Assembly (NCBI RefSeq): GCF_026107375.2
Contig: NZ_JAPCIA010000001.1
Location: 620,001-684,000 of the forward strand
Origin: Sphingomonas sp. BT-65
GTDB lineage: Bacteria; Pseudomonadota; Alphaproteobacteria; Sphingomonadales; Sphingomonadaceae
Direction: 5' to 3'
DNA: 64,000 nucleotides
Below are positions 53,764 to 61,362 of the stretch, piece by piece; the first letter of the stretch is position 1; every line of letters starts with the position of its first letter. The notes beneath the pieces are model-generated. The model did no database searches, was not told the DNA's origin, and worked only from the letters and a program-made list of their open reading frames with translations. Position numbers and translations under genes: made by a program.

Positions 53764-54789
53764 CTAGCTCCGGGCGGCGCGCGCTCGGGCGATCACGCCG
53801 GGATAACGCTTGCCAGGATACCAGGGCGCGCTCAGCACCGCATCGAACCCGGGGAGCGCCCGCACATGCTTGGCCATCCGCTCGCGTAGCGCAGGATCGG
53901 GCAGCGGGCCGCGAAGCGCCGCGACATTCTCGGCGGCATGGTCGGGGTTGGCGGTGGCGGGAAGGGCGCAGGTGACGTCAGGGTGCGAGATCACCCATTT
54001 GAGGAAATAGGCAGCCCAGCTTTCGATGCCGATCTCGCGCGCGAACTGCGGCACCGGGCGCCCCTCGACGAGTGTGAAGAGCCGCGCCTTCTCGAAAGGC
54101 ATGTTGACGAGCACGCCGACCCCCCGATCCCGCGCAGCCGGGAGGATGCGTCGCTCGGCGTCACGCATGGCGATCGAATAGTGGACCTGCACCAGATCGA
54201 CCTCGCCCTGCTCGACCCAGCGCGCCAGGGGTTCGAAATGGTCGGGCTCGTGGTGGGTGACACCAACATGGCCGACCAGCCCGTCCTGCTTCCATTCGCG
54301 GATCAGCGGCAGGACGAAATCGACATTGACGAGGCTATGGCACTGCATCGCATCCAGCCGGGATCGCCAGAGCCGCTGCATGGACTGCTCAAGGCTGCGC
54401 CACGCATGCGACGCGTCAGCGAGATACTCGCCGGTCGACCAGATCTTGTTGGCGATGAACAGCTGTTCGCCGATGCCGGAGGCCGCGGCGAAATCGCCGA
54501 CGTTCACTTCCGCCATCCCATAGAGCGGCGAGGTGTCCACCAGCGTGCTGCCCGCCGCAACATGGCGGGCGAGAACCTGCGCGAGATGCCGGCGATCAGC
54601 ACCCGGCACCAGGTCGAAGGTCATGAACGTGCCAAGGCCGATCGCTGGAACCTCGATTGCCGTCTTGGGAATGCGGCGGAGATGGATGCCAGGAACTTGG
54701 GTGCGGGCACCGGCTCCGAGCTGTCCAAGGGCAGCGGCGGCGGCACCCCCCGCGATGAAGCGGCGGCGGTCAGTGACGGTCGCGAGCAC
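53764..54789 (-). CDS. Aldo/keto reductase with Tat signal
   Basis: Protein of 341 aa. Tat leader TDRRRFIAGGAAAAALGQLG. AKR fold: IPAIGLGTFMTF, DTSPLYGMAE (Asp and Tyr), IANKIWSTGEYLAD (Lys), and VTHHEPDHFEP; the catalytic Asp/Tyr/Lys can be seen though the His is less clear. Start is GTG at 54789 with GGAGAG upstream. Divergent from an AraC gene at 54934, which probably controls it. NAD(P)-type substrate unknown. Confidence 0.88.
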   Translation of the reverse strand: MLATVTDRRRFIAGGAAAAALGQLGAGARTQVPGIHLRRIPKTAIEVPAIGLGTFMTFDLVPGADRRHLAQVLARHVAAGSTLVDTSPLYGMAEVNVGDFAAASGIGEQLFIANKIWSTGEYLADASHAWRSLEQSMQRLWRSRLDAMQCHSLVNVDFVLPLIREWKQDGLVGHVGVTHHEPDHFEPLARWVEQGEVDLVQVHYSIAMRDAERRILPAARDRGVGVLVNMPFEKARLFTLVEGRPVPQFAREIGIESWAAYFLKWVISHPDVTCALPATANPDHAAENVAALRGPLPDPALRERMAKHVRALPGFDAVLSAPWYPGKRYPGVIARARAARS

Positions 54790-54933
54790 GAGTTGTCTCT
54801 CCTGATTGAGAGCTGGCTTGCTACGTGAACTTCACTCCTGTCCGCGCGCGCGATCCTGACCTCCCGCCCGCAATCGTGACAATTTTTGCAGAGGGCGGCA
54901 CAATCGCCCGAGCCCGACAAGGAGCAGCCCCCC

Positions 54934-55809
54934 ATGGATGCACTTTCAGGAGATTACCGGCGCGTCGAGCCGCTCGCGGACGGGCATCGCTGGTTTGGAT
55001 TTCGTCATGGCCGCTTCGATACCGGGCATCGGACCGGCGCGCCGCTTGTCGAAGGTGTCATTCGATCATCGCACCATATTGTCATGGTGACGCTCACCGG
55101 TAGCGCACGCCAGCTTGAGGTTCATTCTGATTGCGGACACCGCTTTGCGGGGCGGGAGCGCGCAGGCGCTGTATCATTCGTTCCTGCCGGGTGCGAACGT
55201 AGGCTCGTGCTCCGTGACGTTTCTTCGCAATGGGGCTCGATCGAGATTGCGCCCGGACTGGCAGCGGAAATCTGGCCGGAGGAGACCCGGAAAGTACCGA
55301 ACTTCGCCTTCACCAATGCGCACCATCCCTTGATTGCTTCGATCGTCGGCGGGTTCGACCAATTCCACCGGAGCTTCGGCACGATCGATGCCGCATATTG
55401 CGAATCGATGATCCTCGCATTGACGCATTACCTCGCTTGGCAGTCGACGGGTGGGATGCCGGAGCGGCGGACACCCCATCGCCTTTCCCCAAGCCAGCTG
55501 CGGCGGGTGCGGGACCTGGTCGAGGCGAAGCTTGACCAAAGCTTGTCGGTCTCAGACTTGGCCGGGGCGGCGGGGGTTTCTACGGGGCATTTCCACCGCG
55601 CTTTTCGCGCAACCACGGGCATCACCCCACTTCAATATCTTCAGGAGGTGCGAGTAGATCGCGCCGCAAGACTGATCGTGGCCGGAGCAGGAGACATCAC
55701 CCAAATCGCCTTTCAGGTCGGGTTTGGAAGCTCCGGCCACTTCGCACAGCTTTTCGCGAGGAAGATGGGCCTTAGTCCTTCGACATATCGCCGCCTGCAT
55801 CTACAGTGA
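54934..55809 (+). CDS. AraC-family transcriptional regulator
   Basis: Protein of 291 aa. C-terminal HTHs: VEAKLDQSLSVSDLAGAAGVSTGHFHRAFR and ITQIAFQVGFGSSGHFAQLFARKMGLSPSTYR. ATG at 54934 has AAGGAG nine bases upstream, which decides it. Divergent from the Tat-type aldo/keto reductase and probably its regulator. The N-terminal sensor differs from the 51825 AraC protein, so they are not recent duplicates. Confidence 0.9.
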   Translation: MDALSGDYRRVEPLADGHRWFGFRHGRFDTGHRTGAPLVEGVIRSSHHIVMVTLTGSARQLEVHSDCGHRFAGRERAGAVSFVPAGCERRLVLRDVSSQWGSIEIAPGLAAEIWPEETRKVPNFAFTNAHHPLIASIVGGFDQFHRSFGTIDAAYCESMILALTHYLAWQSTGGMPERRTPHRLSPSQLRRVRDLVEAKLDQSLSVSDLAGAAGVSTGHFHRAFRATTGITPLQYLQEVRVDRAARLIVAGAGDITQIAFQVGFGSSGHFAQLFARKMGLSPSTYRRLHLQ

Positions 55810-56162
55810 GAGTCCTCTCGCAAAAGTCCGCACGGCTCAAAGCGGATGCAGGGCAAACCACCCCCATAGCGGAAGCTCGACCATCACCCGAACCAACGGC
55901 AACTTTCGGGGCCACCCCAAGATTGTCTGAACGGCGGCTACGAGGGCGCAAAGCAGGCCCGCCTTTGTGCACGCTATTCTACGCCAGAGCACTCCCGCCC
56001 ATCGAAGCGGCTTTACATCATCCGGGTAGTGCGCGCAGATCGGTCCTGCGAGACAGAGATGAAGCAGGCTAGGATAATGGGAGTGAAAGACGGACGAGAA
56101 CAGCAATCATGCGGCGGCGAAAACCACCGCCAAACCTACGCTATTGCCGCTGTTCGTATCCG
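55810..56162. other. 353-bp gap without a supportable gene
   Basis: Between the AraC gene and guaA I find no frame with recognisable domains, no ribosome site of note and no clear hairpin. A leftward 89-codon frame (55837-56106) has a hydrophobic stretch but no other support. Probably non-coding or decayed sequence. Confidence 0.5.
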
Positions 56163-57719
56163 TCACTCCCACTCGATTGTCCCCGGCGGCTTCGAGGTAT
56201 AGTCGTACACCACGCGGTTGACGCCCTTCACCTCGTTGACGATCCGCGTCGCCACCCGCGTCAGGAAGCTCGCGTCGAACGGATAGACGTCCGCCGTCAT
56301 CCCGTCGGTGCTGGTCACCGCACGCAGCCCGCACACGCTGTCATAGGTGCGCCCGTCGCCCATCACGCCGACGGTCTTGACCGGCAGCAGCACCGCGAAG
56401 GCCTGCCAGATCGCGTCGTAGAGCCCGGCGTTGCGGATCTCCTCTAGATACACCGCGTCGGCCTTGCGCAGGATGTCGCAGCGCTCCTTGGTCACCTCGC
56501 CGGGGATACGGATCGCGAGGCCCGGCCCAGGGAAGGGATGCCGCCCGACGAAGACGTCGGGTAGCCCCAGCTCGCGGCCGAGCTCGCGGACCTCGTCCTT
56601 GAACAGCTCACGCAGCGGCTCGACCAGCTTCATGTTCATCCGCTCGGGCAGGCCGCCGACATTATGGTGGCTCTTGATCGTCACCGACGGCCCGCCGGTG
56701 AAGCTCACGCTCTCGATCACGTCGGGATAGAGCGTGCCCTGCGCCAGGAACTCCGCCCCGCCGATCTTGCGCGCCTCTTCCTCGAACACGTCGATGAAGG
56801 TCTTGCCGATGAACTTGCGCTTGGCCTCGGGATCGGTGACCCCCGCCAGCCCGTTGAGGAACAGCGTCTCCGCGTTCACATGCACCAGCGGGATGTTGTA
56901 ATGCCCGCGGAACAGCGAGACGACCTGATCCGCCTCGCCCGCGCGCATCAGCCCGTGATCGACGAACACGCAGGTCAGCTGCTCGCCGATCGCCTCGTGG
57001 ATCAGCACCGCCGCGACCGCGCTGTCGACCCCGCCCGACAGGCCGCAGATCACGCGCCCCTTGCCGACCTGCTTGCGGATCTCCTCGATCTTGGCCTGGC
57101 GGAACTCCGCCATCGTCCAGTCGCCCTTGAGCCCGCACACATGGCGCACGAAATTCGCCAGCAGCTTGGCCCCGTCCGGCGTGTGCACCACCTCCATGTG
57201 GAACTGGGTCGCGTAGTAGCGCCGCGCGTCGTCGGCCACGACGGCGAAGGGCGATCCGGGGCTGGTCGCGACCGAGCGGAAGCCGGGCGCCAGTTCGGTC
57301 ACCTTGTCGCCATGGCTCATCCACACCTGATGCGTCTCGCCCTCGGCCCACAGCCCGTCGAACAGCACGCAGCTGTCCTCGATCTCGATGAAGGCGCGGC
57401 CGAACTCCCCGCTGTCGCCCAGCGTCACCGTGCCGCCGAGCTGGTGCATCATGACCTGCTGGCCATAGCAGATGCCAAGGATCGGCAGCCCCGAATCGAA
57501 AATCGCCTGCGGCGCCCGCGGCGACCCTTCCTCGAGCACCGAGGCGGGCGAGCCCGACAGGATCACCCCGCCCGGCTTCATCCGCTCGAAGGCCTCGGCG
57601 GCGCTGCTGAAGGGAGCGATTTCGCTGTAGACGCCCGCTTCGCGCACGCGGCGCGCGATGAGCTGGGTCACCTGGCTGCCGAAATCGACGATGAGGATGG
57701 ATTCGCCCGGCTGTGTCAT
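56163..57719 (-). CDS. guaA: GMP synthase (glutamine-hydrolysing)
   Basis: Protein of 518 aa converting XMP to GMP. Class I amidotransferase domain has [15 protein letters not shown] (Cys) and the [12 protein letters not shown]is/Glu region. The ATP pyrophosphatase domain has [16 protein letters not shown], and the C-terminal dimerisation domain ends in [14 protein letters not shown] at 57719 matches the family. Housekeeping gene marking the shift from accessory to core genome in this window. Confidence 0.98.
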   Translation of the reverse strand: MTQPGESILIVDFGSQVTQLIARRVREAGVYSEIAPFSSAAEAFERMKPGGVILSGSPASVLEEGSPRAPQAIFDSGLPILGICYGQQVMMHQLGGTVTLGDSGEFGRAFIEIEDSCVLFDGLWAEGETHQVWMSHGDKVTELAPGFRSVATSPGSPFAVVADDARRYYATQFHMEVVHTPDGAKLLANFVRHVCGLKGDWTMAEFRQAKIEEIRKQVGKGRVICGLSGGVDSAVAAVLIHEAIGEQLTCVFVDHGLMRAGEADQVVSLFRGHYNIPLVHVNAETLFLNGLAGVTDPEAKRKFIGKTFIDVFEEEARKIGGAEFLAQGTLYPDVIESVSFTGGPSVTIKSHHNVGGLPERMNMKLVEPLRELFKDEVRELGRELGLPDVFVGRHPFPGPGLAIRIPGEVTKERCDILRKADAVYLEEIRNAGLYDAIWQAFAVLLPVKTVGVMGDGRTYDSVCGLRAVTSTDGMTADVYPFDASFLTRVATRIVNEVKGVNRVVYDYTSKPPGTIEWE

Positions 57720-57852
57720 GGCGAGCCGATAGGCAGGCGCGCCCAGCGTGTAAAGGCGCGGAACCAATCCGGCCGCCGCGGATTCCTCCCGCCGCTATGG
57801 TCACCGGCCTCTTAACCCAGTCCGCAAACCGTTCCGAAGCGCGCAAACGCGT

Positions 57853-58443
57853 ATGTCCGGTGGCATGACGACGAACCGGACCCCCCGCCGGATCGCGCTT
57901 CCGATGCTCGGCGCCGCCTTCCTTCTCGCGGTCCCGGCCTCGGCGTCGATCCTCGATTATGTCGGCGAGTGCGTGCCGTTCGCGCGCCAGGCCTCGGGCA
58001 TCCAGATCTGGGGCGACGCCTGGACCTGGTGGAGCCAGGCCGCTGGCAAATACCAGCGCGGCGACCTGCCTGAGGTCGGCGCGGTGGTCGCCTTCGCCAA
58101 GTCGCGTCCCCTCCCCCTCGGCCATGTCTCGGTGGTCAGCCGCGTGATCGAGCCGCGCGTGGTGATGGTCACCCATGCCAACTGGTCGCGCTTCGACGGC
58201 AAGCGCGGCAAGGTCGAGCAGGACGTCACCTTGTTCGACGTCTCCCCACAGGGCGACTGGAGCCAGGTCAAGGTCTGGTACCGCGACACGCATGGCCTCG
58301 GCTCGACCACCTACCCCGTCCACGGCTTCATCTACGGCCGCCCCGCGAGCGGCGCCAAGGTCGCCAGGGCCCGCCCCACCCCCGAACTCACCGGCGACCG
58401 TCCCGACTATGTCGGCTCGCTGATCGACGCCTACGCGCGCTGA
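57853..58443 (+). CDS. CHAP-domain secreted protein
   Basis: Protein of 196 aa with a signal peptide ending near PASAS. CHAP (Cys/His peptidase-amidase) elements: YVGECVPFARQASG (catalytic Cys about 40), LGHVSVVSRVI (His) and an acidic region. Such proteins cleave peptidoglycan amide bonds. The start may be ATG 57853 or ATG 57865. Next gene starts 38 bp later. Function as cell-wall hydrolase is inferred from the domain. Confidence 0.85.
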   Translation: MSGGMTTNRTPRRIALPMLGAAFLLAVPASASILDYVGECVPFARQASGIQIWGDAWTWWSQAAGKYQRGDLPEVGAVVAFAKSRPLPLGHVSVVSRVIEPRVVMVTHANWSRFDGKRGKVEQDVTLFDVSPQGDWSQVKVWYRDTHGLGSTTYPVHGFIYGRPASGAKVARARPTPELTGDRPDYVGSLIDAYAR

Positions 58444-58481
58444 CGCTGGACGCGGGAGCCCGCCCGCGCCAAACTCCGCCG

Positions 58482-59660
58482 ATGTTCTTTTCCTTCGTCG
58501 ACGAGCTCCGCGCCGCGGGCATCCCCGCCAGCATGAAGGAGCACCTGATCCTTCTCGAAGCGCTCGACCGCGACGTGATCGAGCGTACGCCGGAGAGCTT
58601 CTACTATCTCGCCCGCGCCACCTTCGTGAAGGACGAGGGGCTGCTCGACCGCTTCGACCAGGTCTTCGCCAAGGTGTTCCGTGGCATCTCGACGACCTTC
58701 GGCAACGCCACCGCCGCGATCCCCGAGGACTGGCTCAAGGCGATCGCCGAGAAATACCTCACCCCCGAGGAGATGGCCGCGATTCAGTCGCTCGGCTCGT
58801 GGGAAGAGATCATGGAGACGCTGCGCAAGCGGCTCGAGGAGCAGCAGGGCCGGCACGAGGGCGGCAACAAATGGGTCGGCACCGGCGGCACCTCGCCCTA
58901 TGGCAATTCGGGCTACAATCCCGAGGGCGTGCGCATCGGCGGCGAGGGCCAGCACAAGCGCGCGCTCAAGGTGTGGGAAGGCCGCGAGTTCAAGAATCTG
59001 GACGCGACGCGCGAGCTCGGCACGCGCAATATCAAGGTCGCGATGCGCCGCCTGCGCCGCTTCGCGCGCGAGGGCGCGGCGGACGAGCTCGACATCGACG
59101 CGACGATCGACGGCACCGCGCGCCAGGGCTGGCTCGACATCCGCATGCGCCCCGAGCGGCACAATGCGGTGAAGCTGCTGCTCTTCCTCGACGTCGGCGG
59201 CTCGATGGACCCGTGGGTCAAGCTCTGCGAGGAGTTGTTCAGCGCCGCCACCTCGGAATTCAAGAACCTCGAATTCTTCTACTTCCACAACTGCCTCTAT
59301 GAGGGCGTGTGGAAGGACAATCGCCGCCGCTTCCAGGAGCGCACGCCGACCTGGGACGTGCTCCACAAGTTCGGCCACGACTATAAGGTGATCTTCGTCG
59401 GCGACGCCTCGATGAGCCCTTACGAGATCAGCCACCCAGGCGGCTCGGTCGAGCATTACAACGAGGAAGCCGGCGCCGCGTGGATGCAGCGCGTGACCAA
59501 TACCTATCCCGCATCGGTGTGGCTCAACCCGATCCCAGAGGAGCAATGGGGCTATTCGCAGTCGGTGCGCATCCTCCGCGAGCTGATGAGCGACCGCATG
59601 TACCCGCTCACGCTCGCGGGGCTCGACGATGCGATGCGCGAGCTGAGCCGGAAGGCATGA
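58482..59660 (+). CDS. VWA-domain protein (CoxE-like)
   Basis: Protein of 392 aa. N-terminal helical region (MFFSFVDELRAAGIPASMKEHL) is followed by a von Willebrand A domain with MIDAS-like FLDVGGSMD. CoxE-type VWA proteins work with a MoxR AAA ATPase in enzyme or complex maturation; no such ATPase is in the window. The DVGGS loop has Gly where DxSxS has Ser, so metal binding may be altered. The stop overlaps the next start (ATGA). Confidence 0.88.
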   Translation: MFFSFVDELRAAGIPASMKEHLILLEALDRDVIERTPESFYYLARATFVKDEGLLDRFDQVFAKVFRGISTTFGNATAAIPEDWLKAIAEKYLTPEEMAAIQSLGSWEEIMETLRKRLEEQQGRHEGGNKWVGTGGTSPYGNSGYNPEGVRIGGEGQHKRALKVWEGREFKNLDATRELGTRNIKVAMRRLRRFAREGAADELDIDATIDGTARQGWLDIRMRPERHNAVKLLLFLDVGGSMDPWVKLCEELFSAATSEFKNLEFFYFHNCLYEGVWKDNRRRFQERTPTWDVLHKFGHDYKVIFVGDASMSPYEISHPGGSVEHYNEEAGAAWMQRVTNTYPASVWLNPIPEEQWGYSQSVRILRELMSDRMYPLTLAGLDDAMRELSRKA

Positions 59661-60361
59661 AGCTGCTTCCCCACGCCGCGCGGCAAATGCTCCGCCGGCA
59701 CTTCGGCACTGTCTCGGTCGATGACCCGCGCGAGAATGCGGCCCGCGCGCCATATACCTACTTCCTGCCGTCGGAAAACGAGTTGCTCGCTCTCGCGCCT
59801 GGCGATCAGGTCAAGATCATCGTTCGCTCGCACCCGCCTTCGCCGGAATGGGATGCTGAGCGCATGTGGTTCCTGGTGACGGCAGCTTCGGGTGACAATC
59901 TCGCCGGCACGTTGGAAAATCAGCCGTCCGACATACCGCAACTTCGTCCAGGCGCCGCTCTGCAGTTTCACCGAAGCGACGTGACCGACATCATCTGGGC
60001 CGATGATCGATCGGTTCCGCCGCCCGGAATGACGCCGCGTCGGGAATATTGGGATCGTTGCCTCGTCGACCAGTGCGTGCTCGACGGAGAGATGCTCGTC
60101 CATTTCCTGTACCGCGAGGAGCCTGACCCCGATACGGTCCATGACGAGTATCGCGATAGCGGATGGCGGATCCGCGGGGATTATCGAAACATCGGCGATG
60201 CGGAGCTGGATGACCGCGAAGTGGCTTATGTCGCGCTCGGCGCCGTTCTCAATCGCGATGACAGCTGGATTCATCTGATCGATGCGCCCGCCGGCTCCCG
60301 CTTCCTTCGCGACTGGACCTCGAACAGGTTCGAGCCGCTGAGCGATGACGAACTGGACTGA
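59657..60361 (+). CDS. DUF2314 plus DUF2185 (Imm33-like) protein
   Basis: Protein of 234 aa. Residues about 35-115 look like DUF2314 (YFLPSENELLALAPGDQVKII, AERMWFLVTAASGDNLAGTLEN). The rest resembles DUF2185/Imm33 (EYRDSGWRIRGDYRN, VLNRDDSWIHLIDAPAGSRFLRD). It overlaps the VWA gene by four bases. DUF2185 members are often toxin-immunity proteins, but no toxin gene is adjacent. Function unknown; the domain match is by eye. Confidence 0.72.
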   Translation: MKLLPHAARQMLRRHFGTVSVDDPRENAARAPYTYFLPSENELLALAPGDQVKIIVRSHPPSPEWDAERMWFLVTAASGDNLAGTLENQPSDIPQLRPGAALQFHRSDVTDIIWADDRSVPPPGMTPRREYWDRCLVDQCVLDGEMLVHFLYREEPDPDTVHDEYRDSGWRIRGDYRNIGDAELDDREVAYVALGAVLNRDDSWIHLIDAPAGSRFLRDWTSNRFEPLSDDELD

Positions 60362-60375
60362 CTTGGGGAGGATTC

Positions 60376-60840
60376 ATGTACATTCGCATCGCCATGGCGG
60401 CCGTGACGTGCTTGGCCGCAGCGGCCGCTGCGCCGGGAGCCGCAGCCGGCGAAACCGTGGTGACCGGCCCGCGGCACGGTGATCTGCTCGCTGTCGCCGA
60501 TGCCTTCGACCGTGCCCAGCTCACCCAGGACCGCGCGGCACTCGAACGGATGGTCGATGACGGCCTCGTGTTCATCCAGTCGAGCGGCAAGCGGGCCGGG
60601 AAACAGGTGTTCATCGACGGCTGGACCACGCCCGGCGACAGCTACGATCCGATCACGCTGGTCGATCGCGTCGTGATCCGGCTCGGGCCCGATGCGTTTC
60701 TGGTTTCCGCCAGCACGACGCTGAGCGGCATCTCGGGCGGCAAGCGCTTCTCCAGCAGCTTCCGCTTCACCGACACCTTCCGCCGCGTCGGCGGCGAATG
60801 GCGTGCCGTTCACATCCAGGTGACGCGAACCGCCAGCTGA
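60376..60840 (+). CDS. Secreted NTF2-like (DUF4440) protein
   Basis: Protein of 154 aa with signal peptide (MYIRIAMAAVTCLAAAAAAPGAAA, split). The mature part follows the NTF2-like pattern: LLAVADAFDRAQLTQDRAALERMVDDGLVFIQSSGK, FRFTDTFRRVGGEWRAVHIQVTR. GGGGAGG precedes the ATG. Lies 14 bp after the DUF2314 gene and may be co-transcribed. No substrate is indicated. Confidence 0.82.
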   Translation: MYIRIAMAAVTCLAAAAAAPGAAAGETVVTGPRHGDLLAVADAFDRAQLTQDRAALERMVDDGLVFIQSSGKRAGKQVFIDGWTTPGDSYDPITLVDRVVIRLGPDAFLVSASTTLSGISGGKRFSSSFRFTDTFRRVGGEWRAVHIQVTRTAS

Positions 60841-60987
60841 CAGCCGCCATCTTCACGCTTGAAATGTTGGATTTCAATTGCTTGGCTCTACGCCGCTCTT
60901 TGAAATCGTCGGGTCCAGCCGGTTGACACCGTCCGCGTGACACCCCTCGAAACCGTCAACTTTGTTTGTCAACTTCGTCGGGTTGGC

Positions 60988-61281
60988 TCAGAGCCGCTCC
61001 ACCGCGCGCTGCAGCTTGCGCAGCACGCCCGGATCGCCCGCGGGTGCATCGGCCGCTTCCTGCGCCAGCGCCATCAGCCGTACCGCGCCGAAGCTCGCCG
61101 CGAGGCCCTTGAGCCGCAGCGCGGCCCCGCGCCAGCTTTCCGGGTCGTCGGCGGTCGCGAGCGATTTCAACGATCGTTTCGCGCTGTCGAGAAACGCCTC
61201 GCGCAGCTCGGCGATCAGCCCGGGCTCGTCGCCCACCGCCGCCGCCAGCGTCGCATCGATTGCACCGGGATCATACGCCAT
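60988..61281 (-). CDS. Hpt-domain-like protein lacking the phospho-accepting histidine
   Basis: Small 97-aa four-helix protein. It has the Hpt core pattern RLKGLAASFGA and the flanking helices, but at the site where Hpt proteins carry the phospho-accepting His in HRLKG it has Leu55 (AALRLKG, codon CTG). So it probably cannot carry out phosphotransfer and might act as a structural or inhibitory partner. ATG at 61281. Divergent from the coiled-coil membrane protein gene, 81 bp away. Confidence 0.75.
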   Translation of the reverse strand: MAYDPGAIDATLAAAVGDEPGLIAELREAFLDSAKRSLKSLATADDPESWRGAALRLKGLAASFGAVRLMALAQEAADAPAGDPGVLRKLQRAVERL

Positions 61282-61362
61282 GCCGTGCGTCTAACGCGCC
61301 GTGCTTAATGACTGGTTTCCCAGCGCTATCCCATTGTCGCGAAACCGTGCTAGACTGGGACA

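Noticed and set aside
55837..56106. An 89-codon leftward frame with a hydrophobic stretch
   Set aside because: No ribosome site, no family resemblance and no neighbours suggesting a function.
60955..60975. Direct repeat GTCAACTT twice, 13 bp apart, between convergent genes
   Set aside because: Not near a promoter of either gene and seen only once in the window.
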